From positions 1-38,536 of the forward strand of contig SVOV01000023.1 in the NCBI GenBank assembly GCA_015066205.1: 38,536 nucleotides of DNA, given 5' to 3'. A model generated the notes under the pieces. That model was not told the DNA's origin, ran no database searches, and was given only the letters and a program-made list of their open reading frames with translations. Shown here piece after piece: positions 1-7,694 of the stretch. The position numbers were made by a program, and so were the translations under genes. The DNA is from Oscillospiraceae bacterium (lineage in GTDB: Bacteria > Bacillota > Clostridia > Oscillospirales > Acutalibacteraceae). Numbering within the stretch: the stretch's first letter is position 1; the number at the start of each line of letters is the position of its first letter.

Positions 1-99
1 GCATTATGCTTCAACCCCCCGGCCCCCAATCTTGGGGGCGAAAAGGTGTTTTTTGATATAAGCAAAATTGCTCACAACGCGAGCAATTTCCTATATAAT
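1..99 (+). repeat. Dispersed structured repeat, copy 1
   Basis: This stretch is matched by a second copy at 25528-25616 in the same orientation. Both copies begin with GCATTATGC and share an identical 34-base run (29-62 here, 25546-25579 there). The following 40 bases match at roughly three quarters of positions. This copy holds a perfect inverted repeat around 23-40 (GCCCCCAA, TC spacer, TTGGGGGC) and a second at about 66-89 (AAATTGCTC with GAGCAATTT). Similarity continues into the hairpin at 100-139. It encodes no convincing protein. It is probably a small dispersed intergenic repeat; its left boundary may lie outside the window. Confidence 0.75.
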
Positions 100-139
100 A
101 AAGAAACAGCCTGTGCAAATGAGTACAGGCTGTTTCTTT
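100..139 (+). terminator. Perfect 15-bp hairpin, likely terminator or part of the repeat
   Basis: AAAGAAACAGCCTGT (100-114) pairs perfectly with its complement at 125-139 across a 10-base loop. The A-rich left arm and T-rich right arm suit a bidirectional intrinsic terminator, presumably for a gene off the left edge. The left arm shares AAGAAAnnnCCTGT with the hairpin beside repeat copy 2, so it may instead be the 3' part of the repeat. Confidence 0.6.
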
Positions 140-152
140 GATTATTCTGTAA

Positions 153-174
153 TTGTTAACAAATTGTAAACAAT
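153..174. promoter_or_regulatory. Two TTGTWAACAA palindromes one helical turn apart
   Basis: TTGTTAACAA lies at 153-162 and TTGTAAACAA at 164-173, with centres 11 bp apart. They sit about 90 bp upstream of the promoter of the dockerin gene. The first palindrome recurs at 31104-31115 upstream of the SGNH hydrolase promoter. A regulator site is inference; the repressor is unknown. Confidence 0.3.
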
Positions 175-260
175 CGATTCTCCGATGTAACTTTCCGACA
201 AAAACCGACACTAATAGTATGAACGGGGATAATTTGGCATTTTGAATCCCTGTTGTATAA

Positions 261-289
261 TTGACGGAAAGCGCTTGCTATGCTATAAT
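261..289 (+). promoter_or_regulatory. Sigma-A-like promoter with a cre-like site in its spacer
   Basis: TTGACG (261-266), a 17-bp spacer and TATAAT (284-289), with an extended -10 TG at 281-282, give a strong promoter for the dockerin gene. The spacer contains GAAAGCGCTTGC. Bases 266-279 match the catabolite-response element consensus (TGNAANCGNWNNCW) at all fixed positions except the first T. CcpA control is inference. The stretch from 175 to 260 shows nothing else I recognise. Confidence 0.7.
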
Positions 290-369
290 CAGCTTGTAAG
301 CAAAATCTGTATTATGCTTTTAATAAACCTGCCAAAAGGTTTGAAACTAAAAAAACAGGAGTGATTATT

Positions 370-1500
370 ATGAAAAAAATCGGATTACTTGTTACAGTTC
401 TTTGTGTTCTTTCAATGCTTTGTGTTACGGCTTTTGCTGCACCGGAAGAAAATGCACCTGTGAATGAGGATGATATTGTGACAAGAGCCTTGGGTGATGT
501 CGATGATGACGGCAATGTTACTGCAAGCGATGCCCGTCTTATTCTCAGATATGCAGTTGAGCTTGAAAGCTTTACGGCTGAAAATATAATTTATGCCGAT
601 ACGGATTTCAACAACAGCATAACTGCTGCCGATGCAAGAATCGCACTGAGAACATCAGTTGACCTTGAAGAGCGTCAGGAATATGCCTTTGTAATTATTG
701 AAAAGACGGATGCGGACTGCATAAATGACGGATGGGTATCAGCAAAATGTCAGCTTACCGATAAAGAAGTAAGTCTTAATAACAGAGCATACGGACATTC
801 TCTTCCTGAAAATTTTCTTTGCTTAAGCGAGGCTGAATGTAAGGTCTGTAAGGAAATTATAATGAATAGTAAGATCAGCCACGATTTTGTAACTGATGAA
901 AAGAACAGCACCAGAACATGCAAAAGATGCGGATTCTCCGAAACCATAGTACATAAGCATAAATTCTCCGGCGGAAAATGTACCTGCGGAATCACTGCAA
1001 AGGCAGCTCTCGGCGATTTTATGAATAAATATGTCAAGAAAAACGGAACATATCTGGGTGATGGCTACTACTATACAGAGCAGTATGTCGATTCCCTTGC
1101 CTATGCAATGTTTTACGATTCAACAAGAGATTTCTCATATGCATACTGCGGCTTTGCCGTTGAAGAGAGCGGAGTCATCATTTATTATGATTTCAATTTC
1201 GACTTTGAAGAAAATATGGTTGAATTGATGATGTATACAGAAGATATGGGACTTGCCTATGTATACGGCAGTATCAACCCCTCCAAGGTTGACGAATCTG
1301 CAAACGGCGATGCCATAACCATTAAGGAATTTGATGCTCTTTCTGAATTTAACGGATTAAAGAATGAATTCAGAATGATGATGGAAGGCGCTGTATATGA
1401 CAGCGTTGTATGGCTCAGAAGCTACTGCGACGATGCAGGCTTTGATTTTACAAAGGAAGCATTCGCTGACTTTACAAAGGTATATAACTACAGACAGTGA
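370..1500 (+). CDS. Secreted dockerin type I domain protein
   Basis: A 376-residue exported protein. The ATG at 370 is chosen because AGGAG at 357-361 is well spaced from it; the upstream in-frame GTG at 361 overlaps that site. Residues 1-23 form a signal peptide ending AFA. Residues 41-100 form a type I dockerin with two calcium-loop repeats (DVDDDGNVTASD at 43-54, DTDFNNSITAAD at 77-88). Residues 110-210 are cysteine-rich with repeated CxxCG and HxF pairs, as in many clostridial surface proteins. The C-terminal 150 residues match nothing I know. Dockerins bind cohesins of a scaffoldin or cell surface; no cohesin is encoded here. The next gene starts 7 bases after the stop. The catalytic role, if any, is unknown. 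Confidence 0.85.
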   Translation: MKKIGLLVTVLCVLSMLCVTAFAAPEENAPVNEDDIVTRALGDVDDDGNVTASDARLILRYAVELESFTAENIIYADTDFNNSITAADARIALRTSVDLEERQEYAFVIIEKTDADCINDGWVSAKCQLTDKEVSLNNRAYGHSLPENFLCLSEAECKVCKEIIMNSKISHDFVTDEKNSTRTCKRCGFSETIVHKHKFSGGKCTCGITAKAALGDFMNKYVKKNGTYLGDGYYYTEQYVDSLAYAMFYDSTRDFSYAYCGFAVEESGVIIYYDFNFDFEENMVELMMYTEDMGLAYVYGSINPSKVDESANGDAITIKEFDALSEFNGLKNEFRMMMEGAVYDSVVWLRSYCDDAGFDFTKEAFADFTKVYNYRQ

Positions 1501-1507
1501 GATAAAT

Positions 1508-2611
1508 ATGCTTAAATTCGGGAATAACGGGAAATTCAGGGTGATGCATATCACCGACACTCATATTCAGAATGAAAATGCCGAGGCTTCTCTGTTTCTT
1601 ATTGAAGAAGCGGTAAGAAGAGAACTGCCCGATATTGCGGTAATAACGGGAGATAATGTTCTGAACTATGATGATGAGTCTGTGACAAAGGGATATATTG
1701 AACGGTTGATGAATATTTTTGAAAAATATTCCGTGCCCTCTGCAGTAACCTTCGGAAACCACGATTCCGAAACGGGTGCTCTTTCAAGAGGGGAGCTGAT
1801 GCAGATATTCAGCTCCTACCCCTGCCATGTTGCGGCTGCTGATGTCAAGCCCTTTGCAGAAACCTCCTACAATGTACCCGTTATGTCAAATGACGGAAAG
1901 AATACCGTTTTTAATCTCTGGATATTTGACAGCGGAGATTATGACAGCGAGGGACATTACGGCTGTATGAGTGAAGAGGATGTCCTGTGGTATGAAAAGA
2001 AATGCGATGAGCTGACGGCTCTTCACGGCGGAAAAGCGGTGCCCTCTCTCGCTTTTCAGCATATAATCGTTCCCGAGGTCTATGAAGCCCTCAGAATGAC
2101 GAAAAAGAGAAAGCTTTATTCGTTCCGCCATATGTATAAAAGGGATGAATACTATATGTTTTCTCCCGACGGCATAAACTACGGAACTCTCAATGAAACT
2201 CCATGCTCGGGATATGAGAATTTCGGTCAGTTTGATGCCATGGTACGAAAGGGCGATGTTCTTGCCGTCTTTTCGGGACACGACCATACCAATGCCTTCG
2301 GTGTTAAATATAAGGGCATTGATATTATGAATTCCCTCAGTACAAGAAGTGAATCCGACCGTTTTTCCAGTCAGTACGGCTACCGTATAATAGAAATTGA
2401 CGAAAATGATCCGACAAGGTATGAAACCTATGTCAGCCGATGGTATAATATGTTTAGTTTGAACGATATTAAAGCTCTTAAGCAAAAGGGTGATTTCTTC
2501 GGCGCTTCGGTTGTGTCATGCGTGAAATACAGAGGACTTATTCAGAGATTTCTCACCTTTACGGGAAGAAGCTTCTGCCGTATTGTGACAGGAAGAAAGA
2601 ATACTTATTAA
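1508..2611 (+). CDS. Cytosolic calcineurin-like metallophosphoesterase
   Basis: A 367-residue enzyme without a signal peptide. It carries the metallophosphoesterase metal-binding series: DTH (D17, H19), GDN (D49), GNHD (83-86) and, near residue 260, GHDH. The family hydrolyses phosphomono- or phosphodiesters at a dinuclear metal site; the layout resembles the bacterial branch of purple-acid-phosphatase-like phosphoesterases. The substrate cannot be told from sequence. The ATG at 1508 follows the dockerin stop by 7 bases, so the two are probably cotranscribed; the ribosome site is weak. The reading frame is also open upstream, but those residues overlap the dockerin gene and lack homology-like character. 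A convergent terminator follows. Confidence 0.85.
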   Translation: MLKFGNNGKFRVMHITDTHIQNENAEASLFLIEEAVRRELPDIAVITGDNVLNYDDESVTKGYIERLMNIFEKYSVPSAVTFGNHDSETGALSRGELMQIFSSYPCHVAAADVKPFAETSYNVPVMSNDGKNTVFNLWIFDSGDYDSEGHYGCMSEEDVLWYEKKCDELTALHGGKAVPSLAFQHIIVPEVYEALRMTKKRKLYSFRHMYKRDEYYMFSPDGINYGTLNETPCSGYENFGQFDAMVRKGDVLAVFSGHDHTNAFGVKYKGIDIMNSLSTRSESDRFSSQYGYRIIEIDENDPTRYETYVSRWYNMFSLNDIKALKQKGDFFGASVVSCVKYRGLIQRFLTFTGRSFCRIVTGRKNTY

Positions 2612-2617
2612 AAAGAT

Positions 2618-2647
2618 TCAGGCAAGCCAAACGGCTTGCCTGATTTT
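2618..2647. terminator. Bidirectional terminator between convergent genes
   Basis: TCAGGCAAGCC (2618-2628) pairs perfectly with 2633-2643 across a 4-base AAAC loop. TTTT follows on the + strand and AATCTTTT follows on the - strand. It separates the phosphoesterase from the yhhN-like gene, whose stop codon lies in its right-hand T-tract. Confidence 0.85.
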
Positions 2648-3374
2648 ATATGAAGAATATAAGAGATGCCAAAAGAATTTCTGCCGCAAAGTATGTGTAC
2701 ATATTGAATAGTTTCAGCTTGAAATTCTTTTTATGACGCTTGTCGAACATAAGGAAGGATATTGAAAAATCCGAAAGGACAAAGAAGACAGCACCCGCAA
2801 TTGCACATACGGCAGAGAGGGGAGTTATGCCGGCTTTTACGGCTTCAATTCCGAGCACAGATGCCTTACAGAGCATTGTCATAATAACTATGCCGTAAAT
2901 TACAATAGGAAGCTTCATAAGGCCCTTGAGGTTCATTTTTGATTTTATCATACAGAAAAAGAAGAGAGCCACAAAGATCACTATTGCAATTATTTCCCCG
3001 ATGCTGTAAAAAGGCTTTTCGGGAAAATAGACTGTCATGGAATTTATGCCTGTTATATATGCTCTTATAAAGCAGATGTGTGAGGTTAAAAAGCAAAGGA
3101 AACCGAGAACGGTCCATATTTTATGGAACCACATATGAAGAAACAGGTCGCCGAGCCACGAAAAGACGAGAGCTAATATCATTGCACTGTCAAAGACGGA
3201 GTATTCACCTGTCATAACAACGCATAAGGCACCGACTGCGATATAGCCTGTTGCTCCTATCATTTTAAGAAGCCAGGATCTCGGACATGCACCGTCCCTT
3301 TGTGCATCAACATAAAAATATGTAATTGCGATAACACCGAGGGCGATAATTGCTGTTATAATTTTAAGAAGCAT
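2646..3374 (-). CDS. YhhN family membrane protein (lysoplasmalogenase-like), paralog 1
   Basis: A 242-residue polytopic membrane protein with about seven hydrophobic segments. It shows the YhhN/TMEM86 signatures: LVFSWLGDLFL near residue 90, FLTSHICF near 115 and a VLSDFSISF-type motif near 205. Characterised members of this family cleave the vinyl-ether bond of lysoplasmalogens, and anaerobic clostridia make plasmalogens, so a membrane-lipid role is plausible but inferred. The start codon lies 3 bases after the stop of the GDPD-like gene, so the two are one operon. A diverged paralog is encoded at 27634-28347. Confidence 0.8.
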   Translation of the reverse strand: MLLKIITAIIALGVIAITYFYVDAQRDGACPRSWLLKMIGATGYIAVGALCVVMTGEYSVFDSAMILALVFSWLGDLFLHMWFHKIWTVLGFLCFLTSHICFIRAYITGINSMTVYFPEKPFYSIGEIIAIVIFVALFFFCMIKSKMNLKGLMKLPIVIYGIVIMTMLCKASVLGIEAVKAGITPLSAVCAIAGAVFFVLSDFSISFLMFDKRHKKNFKLKLFNMYTYFAAEILLASLIFFI

Positions 3375-3377
3375 TAT

Positions 3378-4637
3378 TTAACCCACCTTTTTTCTTCTCT
3401 TAAAAAAATATATCTGAACTGCAACAACTGCAACAACAGCCGCAACACAGAGAATTATTCTCGGAGCAGTTACGGTCGTTCCCGCACTGCCGTCCTCAAG
3501 CGAAGAGAAATTTTTGTTGATATCGTTTGCTGCCTTAAAAAGCTTGCTGTAGCAATCGGTAAGGTCATTCAGTGAAGAAGAGCTGTCGGCGAGAAGTGCT
3601 TCTGATAAGGCAACGGCATCTGTATATGCCTTTTTCAGGTCACTTAATGCCTCATCCCTGAAATCGGGGAGAGTATGATCCGTTACATATTTATCATAAA
3701 GTGTCTGAAGTCTTTTTCTTGCTGTGCTCACATCTTCCTTGTATTCGGAAAAACGCTCGGCGTGGTCAGTTATTATAACGGAATAACCGCGGGAAATGAC
3801 ATCATTCCAGTAGCTTTCGCTGTCCTCTCTGAAGCCTGATATCTCGGGAGTTGTATGGTCAAGAACCGCTCTCATATTTTCGGTGTACATTCCGAGAACG
3901 CTGTAATAGAAATTGATGCCGTAACGGTTCACGGTCTGAAGCTGAACACCCTTTGCGGAGAGTTCTTCAAGTCCGTTTACAAAAGAGAGCATATTGAATA
4001 TGACATTGCCCTTTTTAGAGCCGATAATATAAGGCTTGTTCTCAATATCCTTTAATGCTTCGTCTATCTCCTTTATTTTAGCATCGGTAAGAATGATACA
4101 CATTGAAAGTGCATCTTCATCACCAAGAAGGAGAGCTACACTGCTTATATCGGAAGCGGAGCATCTGATAATAAGAGGAATATCGTTTTCCTTTGCCGTT
4201 TTTACGGCATCGGAAAGAAGAGGAATCGATTCCTCCGAGACCTTTTCATTACTGCCGCCGCAGCCCTTTCTTAGTTTGTAAGCGGAAAGAACGGAATAGT
4301 CTGTTTCCGAAACGGTAAGAATATCCGGTGAATCAAGCATTCTTTCCGTGGTGTCGTCGGAAAAGAGAATAAGGGAGCCGCAATATGCTCTTTTTACATC
4401 CACCGCTACGAAATCAATACCTGTTTTTGACGCTTCAATTATTGCGGGAATAGAATTTTCGGGACATTCACCCCATTCGCCCTTTGAGGAAACGCCTATG
4501 ATATCCCCCTTAGGGTCAAGGAAGCTTTCCATTGAGGCTTTGATTCTGCCGTCTGCTTCATCGGCACTGACCGTAAGAGAAAAAAGAGAAAAAAGCATAA
4601 AAACCGTAAGAACAAGGGAAAAAAGTTTCAGTTTCAT
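3378..4637 (-). CDS. Membrane-anchored GDPD-like protein lacking catalytic residues
   Basis: A 419-residue exported protein: signal peptide at 1-25, a TIM-barrel region at about 45-300 resembling glycerophosphodiester phosphodiesterases, a helical FIVAR-like segment at about 305-375, and a C-terminal transmembrane helix (about 392-411) followed by KRRKK. The GDPD landmarks PENS (59-62) and VDV (79-81) are present. The HRG histidine is replaced (SKG at 51-53), the first metal-binding glutamate is Ala78, and the HD histidine is Ser93 (SDD at 93-95). The barrel is therefore probably inactive for classical GDPD chemistry and may bind rather than cleave. It directly precedes a YhhN gene, suggesting a shared lipid-related job. 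Confidence 0.7.
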   Translation of the reverse strand: MKLKLFSLVLTVFMLFSLFSLTVSADEADGRIKASMESFLDPKGDIIGVSSKGEWGECPENSIPAIIEASKTGIDFVAVDVKRAYCGSLILFSDDTTERMLDSPDILTVSETDYSVLSAYKLRKGCGGSNEKVSEESIPLLSDAVKTAKENDIPLIIRCSASDISSVALLLGDEDALSMCIILTDAKIKEIDEALKDIENKPYIIGSKKGNVIFNMLSFVNGLEELSAKGVQLQTVNRYGINFYYSVLGMYTENMRAVLDHTTPEISGFREDSESYWNDVISRGYSVIITDHAERFSEYKEDVSTARKRLQTLYDKYVTDHTLPDFRDEALSDLKKAYTDAVALSEALLADSSSSLNDLTDCYSKLFKAANDINKNFSSLEDGSAGTTVTAPRIILCVAAVVAVVAVQIYFFKRRKKVG

Positions 4638-4691
4638 ATAAAAATCACTTTCAAGTATTATTTCTCTGATATTTTAACATATATCACATAA

Positions 4692-4720
4692 ATATTAGCA
4701 TACAAAATTTACATAAACAA
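4692..4720 (-). promoter_or_regulatory. Probable promoter of the GDPD-like/yhhN operon
   Basis: On the - strand, TTGTTT (4720-4715), a 17-bp spacer and TAATAT (4697-4692), with the extended -10 TGC, precede the GDPD-like gene by about 55 bases. Confidence 0.45.
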
Positions 4721-4790
4721 GCCTATTTTTTACAAAAACCGTTCTGCGTCAAAGCTTTCATATATATTATAGAATGTATGAAAATGTATA

Positions 4791-4819
4791 TTTACAAACA
4801 TCTTATATTGTGTTAAAAT
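4791..4819 (+). promoter_or_regulatory. Promoter of the radical SAM gene
   Basis: TTTACA (4791-4796), a 17-bp spacer and TAAAAT (4814-4819) lie 41 bases ahead of the start codon. The ribosome site GGAGAAA follows at 4849-4855. Confidence 0.65.
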
Positions 4820-4860
4820 TACATTTCGGAAAATTCATATAGATAAACGGAGAAATTCAG

Positions 4861-6273
4861 ATGTCTTTAAAGAAAAAAGTTGTGGTGTCAGCAGCAGGTG
4901 TTGCTCTTGACGGTGTTCTTAAATACATTGATAAAAGACCTGAAGAGGGCTTTGTCAATATTCTTGAATTTGCTGAAAAGCTCATCGGAAATATGTTTCC
5001 GCCCGAGAACTTCAAGAAGCTCAAGGCAGGGGCAAAGGATCCTGATAATATCTATGTAAAGCTCGGAAAAAGTATCCTGAGCGATGTGGACAGAGGAATA
5101 ATCAAGCACACTCTTTTATCTCTCGGAGTGGAAGCCGGCTATTTCGGAACAAAAGAAGTAAGAGCCAACCGTGAAAAGTATGACTGTAATATTCCTTTCC
5201 AGATCCTCATAGATCCCACAAGTGCATGTAACCTTAAATGCAAGGGCTGCTGGGCAGCGGAATACGGCTATAAGCAGAACCTTACCTTTGATGAAATGGA
5301 TTCTGTTGTATCTCAGGCAAAGGAGCTCGGCACACATTTTTATATGTTCACAGGCGGTGAGCCTCTTATAAGAAAGGATGATATCATCCGCCTTTGCGAA
5401 AAGCACGCTGACTGTGCTTTTATGGCTTATACAAACGGTACTCTTATCGACGATAAGTTCTGCGAAGAGGTAAAAAGAGTAGGTAACCTTGCATTTGCTC
5501 TCAGTATTGAAGGCACTGAGGAAAGCAATGACTTCCGCCGCGGTGAGGGTGCTTACAAGAGAACAATGGAAGCTATGGCAATGCTTAAAAAGCATAAGTG
5601 CCTTTTCGGTATTTCCGTCTGCTACACAAGAAAGAATGTTGACTATGTAACAAGCGACGAATTTATTGATCTTATGATCGAAAGCGGCGTAAAATACGGC
5701 TGGTATTTCAATTATATGCCTGTAGGCCACGGTGCCGATAAGGAGCTTATACCCACTCCCGCCCAGAGAAAGTATATGTATTTCTGGCTGAGAAAAATGA
5801 GAAATTCAAAGACAGGCAAGCCTATGTTTGTTATTGATTTTCAGGATGACGGTGAATTTGTAGGCGGATGTATTGCGGGCGGCAGAAACTATTTCCATGT
5901 TAACTCTGCAGGTGATATTGAGCCTTGTGTATTTATCCACTATTCAGACTCAAATATCCGTACTCATACGCTTCTTGAGGCTCTTAAGAATCCTCTCTTT
6001 ATGGAATACAGAAAGGGTCAGCCCTTTAATGATAACCATTTAAGACCCTGTCCCATGCTTGAAAATCCCGATAAACTCAGGGAGATTATCAAAAAGACAG
6101 GTGCAAGATCTACAAATCTTATTCAGGAAGAGGATGTTGAAACTCTCTGCTCACGCTGTGATGAATTCGCTTATGAATGGCAGAGCGTTGCAGATGAAAT
6201 ATGGGCCACCACAAAGCATCCCAAAACTCATACACAGTACTACAGAGATAACGGTGAGGCCAAAAGACAATAA
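4861..6273 (+). CDS. Radical SAM protein with extra C-terminal cysteines
   Basis: A 470-residue cytosolic enzyme. The radical SAM cluster motif CNLKCKGC gives C123, C127 and C130. GGEP follows near residue 165 and a TNGT motif near 188. The C-terminal third holds further cysteines (GGC, EPC, RPCP and LCSRC), consistent with a SPASM- or twitch-type auxiliary iron-sulfur domain. The first 110 residues are a helical extension I do not recognise. These enzymes use S-adenosylmethionine to generate a 5'-deoxyadenosyl radical; the substrate here is unknown. No peptide substrate or transporter gene lies beside it, so a peptide-maturase role is not supported by context. It has its own promoter. Confidence 0.8.
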   Translation: MSLKKKVVVSAAGVALDGVLKYIDKRPEEGFVNILEFAEKLIGNMFPPENFKKLKAGAKDPDNIYVKLGKSILSDVDRGIIKHTLLSLGVEAGYFGTKEVRANREKYDCNIPFQILIDPTSACNLKCKGCWAAEYGYKQNLTFDEMDSVVSQAKELGTHFYMFTGGEPLIRKDDIIRLCEKHADCAFMAYTNGTLIDDKFCEEVKRVGNLAFALSIEGTEESNDFRRGEGAYKRTMEAMAMLKKHKCLFGISVCYTRKNVDYVTSDEFIDLMIESGVKYGWYFNYMPVGHGADKELIPTPAQRKYMYFWLRKMRNSKTGKPMFVIDFQDDGEFVGGCIAGGRNYFHVNSAGDIEPCVFIHYSDSNIRTHTLLEALKNPLFMEYRKGQPFNDNHLRPCPMLENPDKLREIIKKTGARSTNLIQEEDVETLCSRCDEFAYEWQSVADEIWATTKHPKTHTQYYRDNGEAKRQ

Positions 6274-6316
6274 ATTACCGATTTTTCTTGAATATTACTG
6301 ATTTTTATGATAAAAT

Positions 6317-6351
6317 AACCGGGAAAGATATATTTCCCGGTTTATTTTTTT
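6317..6351 (+). terminator. Terminator after the radical SAM gene
   Basis: AACCGGGAAA (6317-6326) pairs with 6333-6342 across a 6-base loop and is followed by a long T-run to 6351. It ends just before the ribosome site of the lipoprotein gene, so readthrough may feed that gene. Confidence 0.85.
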
Positions 6352-6365
6352 CAGGGAGGCTAAAA

Positions 6366-7310
6366 ATGAGAATATCAAAAATTATCGCGGTAATAACTGC
6401 AATTTCAATTATTACACTGAGCCTTTGCTCCTGCGGGTATGAAATCGTTATCAGGAAAAAGGGGACGGGTGAGGAAAGAACGACCACCATACTTCTTGAT
6501 GATATTGAAAATATGACAGACGGTAACGGTGCTATAATCATTCCCGATGTAACGACCCATCCCTCCGAAGAGCTCACCACCGACAGTCAGGGAGGGGCGA
6601 ATATTCAGGTTGACACAAGCTATCAGCCTCTTGCAATGTCCTCTCAGGATGTTATCGAATTTTACAGAAGAGCTATGAATGATGTCAAGGTCAGAGCTCC
6701 CGGCTATACCCGTAATGAATATCAGGAGATTTCCGATGTTGCGGCCGGTAACGGTGATGTTCAGCTTATAAACAGAATTCTTAATCTTGTCGGAACTGAG
6801 CTTCTTAAGGATTCGGGCGATGAGGAGGCAACGATTCAGATAATTCCTCACGATGATATTGCTGTAAGAGAAACCTTCCCGCTCTATAATAAGGATGTGG
6901 GCTGTGAGCTTACCGATATGTCTATAATAAAATCAGCAACCTGTTTTTCCGACGGACAAAGCTATAAAATTATTATCACCTTTGATGATCAGCTTAATCC
7001 CGATCACGAATACAGCTCATTCGCACAGATAATGACCCCAATTGACAGGGATGCTTTATCAGACCCCATAGAAGAGTATCTTGTTGTTCTCGATTTTAAC
7101 AGCTATAAATTCGATATCAACTATACAAACTGTGAGATCACCTGTGTTATTGATAAGGAAACCTCAAGAATGACCTCTCTCAAGCACAAGATGATAATGG
7201 ATATCGAAATAGCGATGAATCTCGACCTTATACTGTTCCAGACCAAGAATGTAAAATGTAACGGCAGAATAGTAAACTTCCTCGAATACTACAATTTCGA
7301 CTGGACATAA
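6366..7310 (+). CDS. Predicted lipoprotein of unknown function
   Basis: A 314-residue protein. The ATG at 6366 is chosen because GGGAGG at 6354-6359 sits 6 bases ahead of it; upstream in-frame codons overlap the terminator hairpin. The N-terminus is basic then hydrophobic and ends in a lipobox-like SLCSCG, so it is likely lipid-anchored on the outer face of the membrane. A threonine/serine-rich linker (about 30-80) leads into a globular domain of alternating strands and helices. I do not recognise the family. No transporter genes are adjacent, so it is not obviously a solute-binding protein. Confidence 0.7.
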   Translation: MRISKIIAVITAISIITLSLCSCGYEIVIRKKGTGEERTTTILLDDIENMTDGNGAIIIPDVTTHPSEELTTDSQGGANIQVDTSYQPLAMSSQDVIEFYRRAMNDVKVRAPGYTRNEYQEISDVAAGNGDVQLINRILNLVGTELLKDSGDEEATIQIIPHDDIAVRETFPLYNKDVGCELTDMSIIKSATCFSDGQSYKIIITFDDQLNPDHEYSSFAQIMTPIDRDALSDPIEEYLVVLDFNSYKFDINYTNCEITCVIDKETSRMTSLKHKMIMDIEIAMNLDLILFQTKNVKCNGRIVNFLEYYNFDWT

Positions 7311-7322
7311 TTTAATTAAAAT

Positions 7323-7362
7323 AACAAAACGACACCCCCGTTTCCGAGGGTGTCGTTTTGTT
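7323..7362. terminator. Bidirectional terminator between convergent genes
   Basis: A perfect 15-bp stem (7323-7337 with 7348-7362) has a 10-base loop, an A-rich left foot and a T-rich right foot. It serves the lipoprotein gene on one strand and the XRE gene on the other. Confidence 0.85.
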
Positions 7363-7363
7363 T

Positions 7364-7651
7364 CTATTCCTTATTAAGACAATCAACAAGCTGCCGTATA
7401 ATTTCTTTTTTATGGGCATCCAAGTGTTCAAGAGATATGAAATCTTTATTGTCAATTCCTAAAAGATAATCAGTGCTTACATGAAATAATAACGACAGTT
7501 CTATAAGATTTTGGAGAGAAGGCAGAGAAATTCCCATTTCCCAAGCGTTGACACCGGATCGAGAAACATTTAGTTTTTTTGCAAGTTCAGTTTGTGTTAT
7601 TGAATTAGCTTCCCTGAGATATTTGATTCTTTCCGCTGTTTTTATTATCAT
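7364..7651 (-). CDS. XRE family transcriptional regulator
   Basis: A 95-residue DNA-binding protein. The ATG at 7651 is preferred because AAGGTG lies 6 bases upstream; an in-frame GTG at 7660 overlaps that site. Residues 6-60 form a Cro/C1-type helix-turn-helix, with TQTELAKKLNVSRSGVNAWE as the two DNA-contact helices. A short tail follows, rich in charged residues. It is divergent from the membrane-protein pair at 7793-9949 and shares a 141-base intergenic region holding two palindromes, one touching that pair's -35 box. It probably represses the pair and perhaps itself. Confidence 0.85.
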   Translation of the reverse strand: MIIKTAERIKYLREANSITQTELAKKLNVSRSGVNAWEMGISLPSLQNLIELSLLFHVSTDYLLGIDNKDFISLEHLDAHKKEIIRQLVDCLNKE

Positions 7652-7694
7652 TTTTATCACCTTTTATATTGTAGCTTATATGTAATAATATTGT

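Noticed and set aside
1-99. Possible CRISPR repeat
   Set aside because: The two copies are 25 kb apart, with no regular spacers and no cas genes.
153-174. Rex (redox) operator
   Set aside because: The half-sites resemble TTGTTA and TAAACAA, but the spacing is wrong for the Rex consensus, so I list it only as an unknown palindrome.
11-211. - strand open frame of 66 codons over the left repeat
   Set aside because: It is formed by reading through the repeat and hairpin; the peptide has no recognisable features and the repeat's structure explains the sequence.
1886-2485. - strand open frame of about 199 codons
   Set aside because: It is a shadow of the metallophosphoesterase gene, with no ribosome site or motif.
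5116-5730. - strand open frame of about 204 codons
   Set aside because: It is antisense to the radical SAM gene, whose motifs are intact in the other frame.
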